A DNA stretch of 64,000 nt from Bacteroides_D sp963546395 (GCA_963546395.1 CAUUMS010000001.1:186001-250000); one strand, 5' to 3'. Positions 49,679-59,243 are shown, numbered from the stretch's first letter. Notes: generated by a model from the sequence alone, not told the origin. Numbers and translations: made by a program.

Positions 49679-50078
49679 ACCCAAACCCCGCCACATACAA
49701 TCCATCTGCAAAAGGGCCCTCATGCCATCACGGGCATCTTACTGGTACGCAAACGCCCTCACAACGTTTCATGTCACCCACCCCAAGCCCCCCTTCTCTG
49801 CCCTCTCTCCCCTGTTGAAAACTCGCTCTCAGCCCTAGGCGCCGCGCCCTCTCTACAGCAAGCAAGATGGTCAACCCATTCGCCCAGTAATCCACGGGCT
49901 TACGCCCTCACCATGCATGGGCAATGGACATCATCACCCTGCGCTCCCACATCGTAATTGAGTGGTTGCCTACGACTAATCAGCCCTGCAGCCGCAGCCC
50001 TCATGAAACACGTCGGGCGCAGGGATCGCTGCATGATCCTTGCGCCCGACGCAAATAGCGACAACACGCCCCTACTGG
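49679..50078. other. 400-nt gap upstream of susC, terminator but no gene
   Basis: The only clear element is the hairpin at 50011-50051 ending the DUF3276 gene. No TAnnTTTG promoter for susC was found, and no coding frame shows a family match or good start. Confidence 0.45.
50011..50051 (-). terminator. Terminator hairpin after the DUF3276 gene
   Basis: Arms CGTCGGGCGCAGGGATC (50011-50027) and GATCCTTGCGCCCGACG (50035-50051) pair over 17 bp with one G-U, loop GCTGCAT. The minus strand continues TGTTTCATG. It separates the DUF3276 gene from the SusCD operon. Confidence 0.75.
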
Positions 50079-50399
50079 CTACTCCTCATCCAGCAGGTAG
50101 CCCTCATTCTCATCCCGGGGTTCCACCTCCCCCTTATGGGCCACGATGTAGGCGATGGCCTCCGCCAGCCCTTCGGAAAACTTGTTGAAATCCTCCCGGT
50201 ACAGGAAGATCTTATGCTTCTCGTATGACGCATCATCCCCGGGTCGCCGCTTGCTCTCGGTGATGGTCAGGTAGTAATCATCGTTGCGCGTGGCCTTCAC
50301 ATCGAAAAAGTACGTGCGTTTGCCCGCCCGCACCGCCGTAGAATGCACATCATTCCTCTCCTCGTGACTGTCCAAGTACCCCAAATCTCTTCCGTCCAT
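50079..50399 (-). CDS. DUF3276 (Pur-alpha-like) nucleic-acid-binding protein
   Basis: The 106-aa protein starts at ATG 50399, 38 nt after a TACCTTTG element; the upstream in-frame extension overlaps this promoter. The fold is the PUR repeat: TYFFDVKATRNDDYYLTITE near residues 31-50 and KIFLYREDFNKFSEGLAEAI near 67-86. The family is widespread in Bacteroidota, and the related spirochaete protein BpuR binds DNA and RNA. The acidic C-terminus (EVEPRDENEGYLLDEE) is typical. It is a single-gene transcript bounded by the hairpin at 50011-50051. Confidence 0.88.
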   Translation of the reverse strand: MDGRDLGYLDSHEERNDVHSTAVRAGKRTYFFDVKATRNDDYYLTITESKRRPGDDASYEKHKIFLYREDFNKFSEGLAEAIAYIVAHKGEVEPRDENEGYLLDEE

Positions 50400-50436
50400 A
50401 ACCTGTTGTCTCCTTCCTTGGTGCTTTACTACCTTG

Positions 50437-50444
50437 CAAAGGTA
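50437..50444 (-). promoter_or_regulatory. -7 element (TACCTTTG) for the DUF3276 gene
   Basis: The minus strand reads TACCTTTGCAAGG 38 nt before ATG 50399; a good TAnnTTTG match without an obvious -33 part. Confidence 0.5.
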
Positions 50445-50575
50445 TGAAAAATCCCCCAACTATTTTCGTCTCCCCAAACCCACAATTTACCTATTCTAGC
50501 GCGCTTTTCTCCCCATTCTACGCACGCCCGATAATCCTCGCAAGGTCTGCTACCCCTCCCCTGCCCATCCTCGGG

Positions 50576-51067
50576 CTAACGGGCCAAATTAAGCACCTCC
50601 AGGTTACGTGGTACCCCCTGATCAATCTCAAGCCGTATCGCAGTGCGCAGCGTGTGGAAACCCGTCCTACCGTAGGCTCCGGGATTGATGTAGAGCACCT
50701 CGCGTGCCGCATCATGCATAACGCGCAGGATGTGGCTATGCCCGGCCACAAACAGCCCTGGACGCACATCGGCCAATCGCCTGGCTACGCCTGGGGCGTA
50801 ATGCCGCGGCCAGCCGCCAATATGCGTCATGTATATCCGCAGCCCCTCCAGCTCCACCACCTGCTCCTTGGGGTACACGCTGCGTACATCGGCCCCATCA
50901 ATGTTGCCATACACAGCCACCAGCGGCCTGAAGGCTGCAATCCGGTCGGCTAGTGCCAACGTGCCTATATCGCCCGCATGGAGCAACGTGTCGCACTCGG
51001 CAAAGAATTCCTCCACCTCCTCGTCCCACCACCCATGCGTATCGCTCACCAGTCCCACTCGTATCAT
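50576..51067 (-). CDS. YfcE/MJ0936-type metallophosphoesterase
   Basis: The 163-aa protein carries all five motifs of small calcineurin-like phosphodiesterases: VGLVSDTHGW (residues 4-13), LLHAGDIGTL, VYGNIDGADV, MTHIGGWP and VAGHSHILRV. The bound dimetal site needs exactly these Asp, His and Asn residues and all are present. Family members cleave phosphodiesters in vitro; the natural substrate is uncertain. It starts at ATG 51067, 41 nt after the large outer-membrane protein gene. Confidence 0.93.
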   Translation of the reverse strand: MIRVGLVSDTHGWWDEEVEEFFAECDTLLHAGDIGTLALADRIAAFRPLVAVYGNIDGADVRSVYPKEQVVELEGLRIYMTHIGGWPRHYAPGVARRLADVRPGLFVAGHSHILRVMHDAAREVLYINPGAYGRTGFHTLRTAIRLEIDQGVPRNLEVLNLAR

Positions 51068-51108
51068 ACCCTTGCCCTTCCATTGCGCCTATGCCAAGAC
51101 ATCCTGCC

Positions 51109-54100
51109 TCAGTAAAAGTTTGCCCGCAGCTGCAAGCTACCGCTATGCACCGGCGTTCCAAGACTCAAGCTGCGAAATGCGTACTGCACCCCCACCTCCA
51201 GGTAACGGTTGACCTTGCACCGCACCCCCATCTCTGCCACCACGTTCGCCCCGGGCCCCATCCCGCGTAACACCTCGTACAGCAGAGGAGAGTTACCCTC
51301 GAGCTGGCTCCGCAGGTAGGCATAACGTAAATGCGCATTCCCCTCCCAACGCTCGCCTAAAGGTATGCGCAGCTGGTAGGAATACTCCTGTAGGCGGGCT
51401 CCAAGCTGCGTACCCTGGGCCAGGATCCAGAGCCACTCGCCCCGCACCTCGTGGCTCAACCCCTTCTCACCTTCCCAGCGACACGTGAGCTGCAAGTGGC
51501 GCACCCGCAACGCTGAAACCTGCTGACCCCGATAGGGCAATTCGTCCCGCCGGCGTGATACGGCCCCCTCCATCAGCCCGCTCCATCCACGCCCTGATGG
51601 CGTTCCCACAGAGAGCTTATGCTCGGTGTCCCCACGTACCGACTGCCCCTGCGCCAGACTCATACGAGCTCGGCTATACCGGTAGGCATATGCCACCCCT
51701 GCGGGCCATGCCTCCCAGTTGTAGCGCACCGTCCCCTCCAGGCGGTCGACATTCTCAAGGAGCCCCTCCTGCGTCTGACCGCGAAGCGGAACCAAGAGTT
51801 CTCCCCAGCGACCATCACTCCGCTTACGCTGGGTGTACGACGACAGCGAGCCATCCCAGCGCTCCCACCACACCGTGTTTCGGGCTATAGGCCTGCCGAA
51901 CGGACGAACGCTTAGCTGCGCATCAGCCCGCAACGTGTGCGACAGGCTCAACACCCCCTCCGAGGAGGGCACAAGCTGCAACACGTAGTTCCCCTGATCC
52001 CGAAACTGCGCCCGCACGAACTCCTCCACCTGCGGCACCCCATCCCCGTTGGAATCCACCCAGGCGTATTGCCCCTGCCCCGTAGGCACACGCACGAAAT
52101 GCTGCTGCCAACGTGCGCTACGCTCGGCCCCCAAGTCTTGCTCCACCGAGAGCACAATACGCTGCTGTGCCAGGGGTTGACGCACGCTAACGTGCGCTAA
52201 CACGCTGTGACGTGTAGGATTCGCCGTGGATAGTGGCCCCACGGCGAATCGCCAGTTCAACTCGGCACCTAGCTGACCGCCCGAGGCCCACTGCGTGCCC
52301 AGACTAAAACGGGTCTCCACCCCACGCTGCTTCGCTGGGGAACCCGCTGCCCCATGTCTCCAATCCTCACGGTAGGCACTCTCCACCGCCAATCGCAATG
52401 CACCCGTGTCCAACCACTCGGCCCGACTACCCGCACGCCACCAGCTGCCTGCCGATGTGGACGCCATCCGTGCCCCCGTCATAGCTCGCTGCAACTCACC
52501 ATCCCCGAACACGCTTATACGCACTCGTCCCCACTCCCGACCCACCACGCTATGCATCCGCCCCGTGGGTATCACCCGTCCAGAATCTCGCAGCCGGGCG
52601 TAAGCGGCCCGATGCTCCATGAACGTACGCCCCCACCTATGCGCCGTGCGCAGTGAGACTCGCCCACCATACCGACGCCCCAACCCGAGCCCCTCCACCC
52701 CAAGACGCACAGCTCCTCGTCTATCGGTATGCTCAGCCCACACCTCGCCATCTGCCCAGTGACCAGTTCGCACAGGAGAGTCTTCCAGACCCCAATCCCT
52801 GAAGTAATCTATTGCCCAGAAGCGTTCCACCTGCTGAAAGTGATGCGAAACCCAGCGCATCCGTCCCCCCACAGTGAGCCGACCACCCGCATGCTGCGCC
52901 AGCACTCCCTCATGGACCGTCTCCACAGCCACGCCATGATTGCTAGGCTCCTGCCGTACAGCTAGCGTATTCTGCGCCCGGTGCGAGTAAGCCACCGTAA
53001 TGCGGCTCTGCCCCTGTCCCGCCTGCCAGGTGCGCCCCAGATGCATCTCCACCACCTCATGCGACTGCGGCGTACGCACCAGTTGCCCAGCCCGATAATC
53101 GCCCGAGGCATTGCGCCCTGCGGGCCCTACCCACTCGAAGACCTGACTGTTATTCTCCCGCTGCGTGAGCATATACTCACCCTCGCCACGTCCCACGTAG
53201 CTAAAGGGCACATCGAACAGGGAGTCCTGCTGCCCTGCCGCCACGTAACGAAAGAATGTGTAGCGCCGACCCTCTATCAGCGTGTCGACCAACCTATAGC
53301 CATCCCGCTCTCGCCCGTTCAGCGTGGGTACCGTTGGCACCACCCAGGCCTGCGTGACACCCTTCCCAAGCTCAGCCAGCTGGCTACGCACCCCCGGAGC
53401 ATCGGTAACACCCTGTAGCGAGCTGCTAGCGTCGTGGCTCGCATAGACTCGCACTCCTCCCCACCATCCGTTTCGCCAGCCGAGCGACACCCGAGCCTGA
53501 CCCATGTAGCGGGTGAAATGCCGCTCCACGAGCTGATACTCCACCACAATGCGACTCGCTGCCCGAATCCGGCAACGGGCCGTGAAGAAGATCTCACCCA
53601 AATTGTAGTCGATGGTATAATCGTGCTCCTGCCCACGCTGCACCAGGACGCCATCCACAAAGACGCGCTCGCTGGCGGCGAGTATCACGCTCTGCACAAA
53701 TCCCCTGGCCCCCGACAGCCGGTAGGGCCCCTGCACCCCCTCGCTCCCCTGCAAGGTGACCCGCACATATTCCCCCTTCGCCACACCGCCGCCGACCTCC
53801 ACCGTCAAGCTATCCAGCAGCCCCGGTTCGCCCCTGTAGCGGTATAGTAGCCCCTGCGCCTGCCTATTGTGCACCAGGAATCGACCCGCACCCTGCATGG
53901 CAATATCACCCCCCTCCACCGACCAGCGGGACGTGCCCACCCGCAGGTACACCCGATCCAGGGCCTTCACATCGGCCGTGGTGCCATCGGGCTGAAAGGG
54001 CAGACTCTGACTCAGCAACTCGCCATGGAGTGATATCCCATTCCCAAACTGGCCCTCGAGCGTCAAATCCATACGCCCCCCGCTCGGAATGCTATTCTGC

Positions 54101-54579
54101 TGAGCCACAGCCGTCTCACGGGCCACGTAGCCCCGCAGGGTAAATGGAGAGGTTGCCTGAGCCCCCAGTCCCAATGCGGCTCCGGCACCTGCACTGGGCC
54201 TGTTGGCCATCCCCAACGAGGCGGTGCCACGCAAATCGGCCACCACAAACGATTGTTGCCCCCGCAGCGGGAACACCCGGTAGCCAAGCTCCACCGTATC
54301 GCCCCAGCGGGTCGTCCCATTGAGCAGCGTCAAACGGCCTGCGGAGTCGAGATGCACACGCACGGAATCCTTAGCCCACGCTGGCCCTAGCACCACCACG
54401 CTCCCTGGCACCACCAGCACGCTATCCAGCCGCTGCGGCTCGGGTTGCAACGCCAATCGCCGACTTCGCCAATTCGTGAGCCCCCCGAAACCCGCCTGTG
54501 CGCAAGCCTCATGGCCACACCCCCAAAAGCACACCAGGCACAGCAGCGGCATCACGCCCCAACGCCACCATGCCCTCAA
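51109..54579 (-). CDS. Large outer-membrane beta-barrel-like protein
   Basis: The protein (1156 aa from the chosen start) has a signal peptide (RAWWRWGVMPLLCLVCFWGC, ending near ACAQA) and then almost only alternating-strand sequence rich in Gly, Arg, Trp and Tyr, ending in LQLRANFY with a C-terminal aromatic typical of outer-membrane barrels. LHGELLSQSLPFQPDGTTAD followed by DRVYLRVGTSRWSVEGGDIA recalls a Bacteroidota family of large outer-membrane proteins of unknown function. The start is uncertain: TTG 54579 gives a charged n-region and is preceded by GAGGGG; ATG 54552 leaves no positive charge before the hydrophobic core; ATG 54777 would overlap queF by 120 nt. Not a SusC: no plug motif. 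Role unknown. Confidence 0.75.
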   Translation of the reverse strand: MRAWWRWGVMPLLCLVCFWGCGHEACAQAGFGGLTNWRSRRLALQPEPQRLDSVLVVPGSVVVLGPAWAKDSVRVHLDSAGRLTLLNGTTRWGDTVELGYRVFPLRGQQSFVVADLRGTASLGMANRPSAGAGAALGLGAQATSPFTLRGYVARETAVAQQNSIPSGGRMDLTLEGQFGNGISLHGELLSQSLPFQPDGTTADVKALDRVYLRVGTSRWSVEGGDIAMQGAGRFLVHNRQAQGLLYRYRGEPGLLDSLTVEVGGGVAKGEYVRVTLQGSEGVQGPYRLSGARGFVQSVILAASERVFVDGVLVQRGQEHDYTIDYNLGEIFFTARCRIRAASRIVVEYQLVERHFTRYMGQARVSLGWRNGWWGGVRVYASHDASSSLQGVTDAPGVRSQLAELGKGVTQAWVVPTVPTLNGRERDGYRLVDTLIEGRRYTFFRYVAAGQQDSLFDVPFSYVGRGEGEYMLTQRENNSQVFEWVGPAGRNASGDYRAGQLVRTPQSHEVVEMHLGRTWQAGQGQSRITVAYSHRAQNTLAVRQEPSNHGVAVETVHEGVLAQHAGGRLTVGGRMRWVSHHFQQVERFWAIDYFRDWGLEDSPVRTGHWADGEVWAEHTDRRGAVRLGVEGLGLGRRYGGRVSLRTAHRWGRTFMEHRAAYARLRDSGRVIPTGRMHSVVGREWGRVRISVFGDGELQRAMTGARMASTSAGSWWRAGSRAEWLDTGALRLAVESAYREDWRHGAAGSPAKQRGVETRFSLGTQWASGGQLGAELNWRFAVGPLSTANPTRHSVLAHVSVRQPLAQQRIVLSVEQDLGAERSARWQQHFVRVPTGQGQYAWVDSNGDGVPQVEEFVRAQFRDQGNYVLQLVPSSEGVLSLSHTLRADAQLSVRPFGRPIARNTVWWERWDGSLSSYTQRKRSDGRWGELLVPLRGQTQEGLLENVDRLEGTVRYNWEAWPAGVAYAYRYSRARMSLAQGQSVRGDTEHKLSVGTPSGRGWSGLMEGAVSRRRDELPYRGQQVSALRVRHLQLTCRWEGEKGLSHEVRGEWLWILAQGTQLGARLQEYSYQLRIPLGERWEGNAHLRYAYLRSQLEGNSPLLYEVLRGMGPGANVVAEMGVRCKVNRYLEVGVQYAFRSLSLGTPVHSGSLQLRANFY

Positions 54580-54656
54580 GCTTCGCCCCTCAGCCCGATA
54601 CGCATCGGTGCCAGACCGCACGCCCGTCCATGGGCACCCAGCAAACGCCGCACGAG

Positions 54657-55523
54657 CTACTGCCGCCAACTCGCCAGGGTGAGCACCTCTGCCTGCGGAA
54701 GCCACGTGGGTAGCAACCGCACCTCCGAGGCTCGGCAGGGGCAAATGTCTATGCCGCCACGCCGGGTGTATAGGCACGCCACCATGAGCTCATCGGGGCG
54801 CATGGCAACGTAAAGGTCACGATACACCATCTCGCAGATCTCTTCGTGAAAATGCCGCTCGTTGCGCAAACCCACCACGTACTCGAGCAACGACTTGACC
54901 TGCGGCACACGCTCGCCACGCATACGAACGAAAAGGTTCCCCCAGTCGGGTTGACCCGTCACGGGGCAATTAGAGCGCAGCAGCGAACTCGTGTAACGCA
55001 CCTCCTGGCTGCTTTCTGCGGTGGTAAAAAGCAAATCGCTCCCCTCACGCCCATCGCCCATCGACTCATCGTCCCCGAGCAGGCCCTCGAGCGAAACGTA
55101 GCCCGAGAAGTCGTACCGCTCCGCGTACGCCTCATGCGCCACGCACTGCACATCGCACTCCAGCAGGGCCGAGAGATCTCCCTGCACCCGTTCACACAGC
55201 CTCTCTCTAGCCTCCGACACCGTGGCCCCCAACGCCTCGCCATTCATCGAATGCAGGTACAGTTTCAGCGACTTGCTCTCCACAATGTACCGCGAATCGG
55301 CCGGGTAAACCATCTTCAGCACGCACACCACGGGCACCCCGCGGCTCGTCATGCAGCTCGCCTCGTAAGCATGCCACGCATCCACCCCCACCATGGGCAG
55401 CTCGGCACCCTCCCACTGCGCTCGAGGTACACGTTGCAAGATATCCGGGGTGTAATGCTGCGGGTACTCCACAGCCTTTCCCAGCATCAGCCCCTCTAGC
55501 CTACCCATCTCGTCACGGCTCAT
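54657..55523 (-). CDS. queF: NADPH-dependent 7-cyano-7-deazaguanine reductase, two-module type
   Basis: The 288-aa enzyme reduces preQ0 to preQ1 in queuosine synthesis. Length matches the E. coli-type bimodular QueF. The QueF motif VESKSLKLYLHSMN is at about 81-94, the catalytic Cys in LRSNCPVTGQPDWG (Cys186) and Asp in the same stretch (Asp193), and the substrate Glu/His region is ERHFHEEICEMVYRDL. Its start ATG 55523 overlaps the stop of the glycosyltransferase gene by 4 nt (ATGA), so the genes are coupled. No other queuosine gene is nearby. Confidence 0.95.
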   Translation of the reverse strand: MSRDEMGRLEGLMLGKAVEYPQHYTPDILQRVPRAQWEGAELPMVGVDAWHAYEASCMTSRGVPVVCVLKMVYPADSRYIVESKSLKLYLHSMNGEALGATVSEARERLCERVQGDLSALLECDVQCVAHEAYAERYDFSGYVSLEGLLGDDESMGDGREGSDLLFTTAESSQEVRYTSSLLRSNCPVTGQPDWGNLFVRMRGERVPQVKSLLEYVVGLRNERHFHEEICEMVYRDLYVAMRPDELMVACLYTRRGGIDICPCRASEVRLLPTWLPQAEVLTLASWRQ

Positions 55524-56608
55524 CGCACCTCCTCCGATATGTATCCCTTGCGGTGCGCCACCATCATCACCCGCTCAGCAACAACTGAGGGGGGAATATC
55601 CATACAAGCAAAATCGCCCCGTGCGCAGGGACGATTCCCAAACACCGAGCAGGGCCGGCAGGGCAAATCGTCCCGCTGTACCACCGTGTCGGGCCGCTGT
55701 CCCCAGCCAAGGAATCCGGCTAACGGGTGCGTGGCCCCCCACACTGAAACCACCTCAACGCCAGCCCACGAGGCCAGGTGCATATTGGCCGAATCCATGG
55801 ACAGCACGGCATCGAGCTGGTGCATGAGCGTCAACTCGCCAGACAGATCGAGGCCGAGCTGTGGCACCACCACGCCACCCCCAAGCTCCTGGGCCCAACG
55901 GCTCAAGACATCCGCCTCTGCGCCACGGCTCCCGAACAGGAAGAGCTGGCACCCACGGCTCCGCAACATCTGCGCCACGGCAAACGACCGCTCCTGCGGA
56001 TATATCTTCCCCCCGTGCTTGGCAAACGGAGCCATACCAACCCGTAGCGACTCGCCCTCACCGAGCGGCGGCACTGATACCGCATGCGAGCCGACGACAA
56101 ATCCCCCCAGCTGGCACGGCACCTCCACAGGGTAGCCCAAACGCCGCAGCACCTCCGCATAACGTTCCACGGAGTGAGCCTGCTGCACCATGCGCTTATT
56201 CTCCGCGCGCGTCAGCTCACGCTTACCCGCACGCCCCTTGTCGATGCGCGCGCACCGCAATCCGTGCGGCCAACGTCTTAGGCGCAGGAAAAACGTCAGT
56301 AGCCACGTGCGCAGCACGCTATGCATGTCGGCCACCACGCCGGGCGCACCCGCCTTTAGCAAGTCGCCCGCCAGGTGCCACATCCCACCAAGGCCACGAT
56401 GGCTACCCCGCAGCGCGGCACCCACAAAGTGCACCTGCGGGAATTGCCCCGCCAGGGCCGCGACGAAGGGCTGCGACACCAGGGTAATATGCAGCTGCGG
56501 ATACCTATCTGTCAACGCCCGCAGCACGGGCAGCAACATCACCACATCGCCCAGCGCACTCAGGCGGATGAGCGTGATCCTCTCCCCCGCACCGTCGCCA
56601 CGACGCAT
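55520..56608 (-). CDS. Family 9 glycosyltransferase (heptosyltransferase-like)
   Basis: The 362-aa protein has the GT9 start ITLIRLSALGDVVMLLPVLR and a C-terminal nucleotide-sugar site with MHQLDAVLSMDSANMHLASW and VSVWGATHPLAGFLGWGQ. GT9 enzymes add ADP-heptose or related sugars to the lipopolysaccharide inner core at the cytoplasmic face of the inner membrane. It follows the DUF4254 gene by 4 nt, a pairing that is common in Bacteroidota, and overlaps queF by 4 nt. Four Cys near the C-terminus (PCRPCSVFGNRPCARGDFAC) are a feature of many GT9 enzymes from this phylum; the exact acceptor cannot be named. Confidence 0.92.
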   Translation of the reverse strand: MRRGDGAGERITLIRLSALGDVVMLLPVLRALTDRYPQLHITLVSQPFVAALAGQFPQVHFVGAALRGSHRGLGGMWHLAGDLLKAGAPGVVADMHSVLRTWLLTFFLRLRRWPHGLRCARIDKGRAGKRELTRAENKRMVQQAHSVERYAEVLRRLGYPVEVPCQLGGFVVGSHAVSVPPLGEGESLRVGMAPFAKHGGKIYPQERSFAVAQMLRSRGCQLFLFGSRGAEADVLSRWAQELGGGVVVPQLGLDLSGELTLMHQLDAVLSMDSANMHLASWAGVEVVSVWGATHPLAGFLGWGQRPDTVVQRDDLPCRPCSVFGNRPCARGDFACMDIPPSVVAERVMMVAHRKGYISEEVR

Positions 56609-56612
56609 GGGC

Positions 56613-57221
56613 CTACTGAGCCGTGCCCCGCAGCCGTGGGTTCAGCGTGGGGTCATTGTACATCTTCATCTGGCGGTAGACCTTCATCCGCTTTGAACCC
56701 TCCGCGTAGGCCGCCAGCAGCTCATCTAGAGCCGTGGACAGATCCGTCCGCTGCTCCAGCAGCACGTCGAGCTTAGCCTGACACCGGGCCCGGTGGGCCG
56801 TCTCCGCCGACAGGTCGGTGGCCTGACGCTGCATCATGTAGATCTTCACCGTCAGAATGGAGAGGCGATCCACCGCCCAGGCCGGACTCTCGGTGTTGAG
56901 CGTCGCGTTCGCCTGCGGCTTCACATCTGCGTAACGCCCGAGAAAGTAGTCGTCAATCACCTCCACCACATCGGTACGCCGCTGGTTGGAGGCATCGATC
57001 CTGCGCTTGAGCACCAAGGCCTCCGCAGGCACAATGTTCGGATCGCGTATCAGATCCTCCAGATCCCACTGCGCATTGTCAATCCAGCACTTCTCATACA
57101 GCATCGCCTCGATGCTCCCGGGCTGATACGGCTCGGCCATGGGGGCATTCACATCGCCAAGACGGCGGTACTCCATGGTGGCCTCCCAGAAAATGCGATT
57201 ACACAACGTGCTGAAAACCAT
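56613..57221 (-). CDS. DUF4254 protein linked to a GT9 glycosyltransferase
   Basis: The 202-aa helical protein matches DUF4254: VFSTLCNRIFWEATMEYRRL at the start, a central WIDNAQWDLEDLIRDPNI, VLKRRIDASNQRRTDVVEVI, and the late SPAWAVDRLSILTVKIYMM. The family is of unknown function and is regularly found next to GT9 glycosyltransferases, which suggests a role in surface polysaccharide or lipopolysaccharide building. It starts at ATG 57221 and is followed by the GT9 gene after 4 nt. No signal peptide, so it is cytoplasmic. Confidence 0.87.
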   Translation of the reverse strand: MVFSTLCNRIFWEATMEYRRLGDVNAPMAEPYQPGSIEAMLYEKCWIDNAQWDLEDLIRDPNIVPAEALVLKRRIDASNQRRTDVVEVIDDYFLGRYADVKPQANATLNTESPAWAVDRLSILTVKIYMMQRQATDLSAETAHRARCQAKLDVLLEQRTDLSTALDELLAAYAEGSKRMKVYRQMKMYNDPTLNPRLRGTAQ

Positions 57222-57323
57222 AGCGTTCCCTTTAGGTATAGATCCGAATACTCACCACCGTGCGCCCTCACAGCGTCACGAGCCACCCCCGCCGTGCAAC
57301 AGCTTCGGCTGGGACTCGCGCCC

Positions 57324-59183
57324 TTACATTGTCATCTTGCGGGGGCACAACATGCGCTCGGGTGAGAGGATCTCATCCAGCTGCGCCTTGGTGAGCCACC
57401 CCTTCTCCAGCACCAGGTCGTACACGCTGGCGTTCTTCTCCAGGGCCTCCTTGGCCACAATGGTCGAACGCTCGTAGCCGATAACGGGGTTCAACGCCGT
57501 GACGATGCCGATGCTATTGTACACCAGCTCGCGGCAGCGGTCGGCATTCGCCGTGATGCCATTGACGCAGCGATGCTCGAGGGTGCGTAGCCCGTTCTCC
57601 AGCATCACCACCGACTCGAAGATGCTCTGCACCGCTACAGGCTCGAAGACGTTGAGCTCGAGCTGCCCGCCCTCAGCCGCCAGCGTCACCGTGAAGTCAT
57701 TACCTATCACCTTGAAGGCCACCTGGTTTACCACCTCGGGGATGACCGGGTTCACCTTGCCCGGCATGATGCTAGAGCCTGGCTGACGGGGCGGGAGGTT
57801 GATCTCGCTGATGCCCGTCCGCGGACCCGAGGAGAGCAGTCGGAGATCGTTACAAATCTTCGACACCTTGGCAGCCAGCCGCTTAAGCGCTGAGGAGTAG
57901 GTGACAAAATCGCTGGTGTCCTGCGTGGCCTGCACCAGGTTATGAGCCAAATGCACCGGGTAGCCCGAGATGCGCTTGAGGTGCTCGGTGCACTTCTCCG
58001 CGTAGCCCGGCTCGGAGTTGATGCCCGTGCCGATGGCCGTGGCCCCCATGTTGATCTCCAGGAACAGCGACGCGGCCCGGTTGAGCGACTCGCTCTCGCC
58101 CTGAAGCATGTCGGCGTAGGCCTGGAACTCCTGACCTAGCGTCATGGGCACCGCATCCTGTAACTGCGTGCGCCCCATCTTGATCACATCCTTGAACTCC
58201 TGCGCCTTCTGCGCAAAGGCCCGCGCCAGGCTATCTACCACCTCCGTCAACTTCGTGTTGATCATGTAGATGCCCAGCTTCATCGCCGTGGGGTAGGCAT
58301 CATTGGTGGACTGCGATAGGTTGACGTGGTTATTGGGGTGGCAGAACTCGTACTCGCCGCGCTTGTGCCCCATGATCTCCAACGCGCGGTTGGCAATCAC
58401 CTCGTTCGCATTCATGTTGGTGGAGGTACCCGCGCCGCCCTGCACCATGTCCACCACGAAGTGCTGATGCAGCTTGCCGTTACGCAGCTCGTGGCACGCC
58501 GTGACGATGGCATCGCGCAGGTCGGTACCCAGCAGCCCGAGGTCGTGATTGGCCTCGGCGGCCGCCTCCTTCACCATGGCGAGACCGTGCACGATGGTGG
58601 GGTAGAAGTTGATGGTCACGCCCGAGATAGAGAAGTTCTCCGTGGCGCGGAGGGTCTGCACCCCGTAGTAGCTCTCGGCCGGCACGTTGCGCTCACCCAG
58701 TAGGTCGTGCTCGGTGCGCGTGTTGCCCGAGAAGTACTGCGCCCCCGTGTGCGTGCGGTGCATATTGGACTGCCCCATGCGCATGGACATCACCTGCATG
58801 ATGCGCGAGAACACCTTAATGGTGGCATCAGCATCCTGCTGAAAGAACTCCTTCCCGATGACCAGCACCGAGGTAGGCACCAAGGCGCGCGCTGAGGTGG
58901 AGTGCATGGATCCTGGCTCCAGGGAGCCCTCGCCCAGAAAATCGCCCGTGTGGAACTGGGCCAGCTTGCTCTCGGCCCCGTAGGGGCTGCTCTTGAAGAG
59001 CTCCACCTCGCCATCGAGGATGACGAAGAACTCCTCACGCGGCCCGTTCTCCCAAAACAGCAGGTCGCCCGTTGCAAAGGAGACCTCACGGACACTCGCG
59101 GCCAACGCATCCAGCTGGCGTGCATTCAAGTCGCGAAATAGGCTAATGCCTTTCAGAAACTCAATCGTTTGCTGCCGATCCAT
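57324..59183 (-). CDS. aspA: Aspartate ammonia-lyase with N-terminal cyclic-nucleotide-binding-like domain
   Basis: The 619-aa protein joins two domains. Residues of about 10-130 form a cNMP/CRP-like beta-roll (LFRDLNARQLDALAAS, FFVILDGEVELFKSS, DFLGEGSLEPGSMHSTSARA). Residues of about 153-619 form a complete aspartase, which converts aspartate to fumarate and ammonia: GERNVPAESYYGVQT, HQHFVVDMVQGGAGTSTNMN, the signature GSSIMPGKVNPVIPEVVNQ with the catalytic Ser, and LEKGWLTKAQLDEIL at the end. The usual cNMP phosphate-binding Arg appears to be His94 (aligned HSTSAR against RSASVR), so binding of cAMP is doubtful. ATG 59183 opens the fused frame with no internal stop. Aspartase feeds fumarate reduction in anaerobic Bacteroidales. 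Confidence 0.92.
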   Translation of the reverse strand: MDRQQTIEFLKGISLFRDLNARQLDALAASVREVSFATGDLLFWENGPREEFFVILDGEVELFKSSPYGAESKLAQFHTGDFLGEGSLEPGSMHSTSARALVPTSVLVIGKEFFQQDADATIKVFSRIMQVMSMRMGQSNMHRTHTGAQYFSGNTRTEHDLLGERNVPAESYYGVQTLRATENFSISGVTINFYPTIVHGLAMVKEAAAEANHDLGLLGTDLRDAIVTACHELRNGKLHQHFVVDMVQGGAGTSTNMNANEVIANRALEIMGHKRGEYEFCHPNNHVNLSQSTNDAYPTAMKLGIYMINTKLTEVVDSLARAFAQKAQEFKDVIKMGRTQLQDAVPMTLGQEFQAYADMLQGESESLNRAASLFLEINMGATAIGTGINSEPGYAEKCTEHLKRISGYPVHLAHNLVQATQDTSDFVTYSSALKRLAAKVSKICNDLRLLSSGPRTGISEINLPPRQPGSSIMPGKVNPVIPEVVNQVAFKVIGNDFTVTLAAEGGQLELNVFEPVAVQSIFESVVMLENGLRTLEHRCVNGITANADRCRELVYNSIGIVTALNPVIGYERSTIVAKEALEKNASVYDLVLEKGWLTKAQLDEILSPERMLCPRKMTM

Positions 59184-59243
59184 GGCTATCCCAAGTTATT
59201 CGGGGCGATGCGCCCGTCGCATCCCCGCCACCACTAATTCCCG

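Noticed and set aside
54657..55523. preQ1 riboswitch upstream of queF
   Set aside because: The start of queF overlaps the GT9 gene by 4 nt, leaving no leader, and no compact pseudoknot-like sequence was seen.
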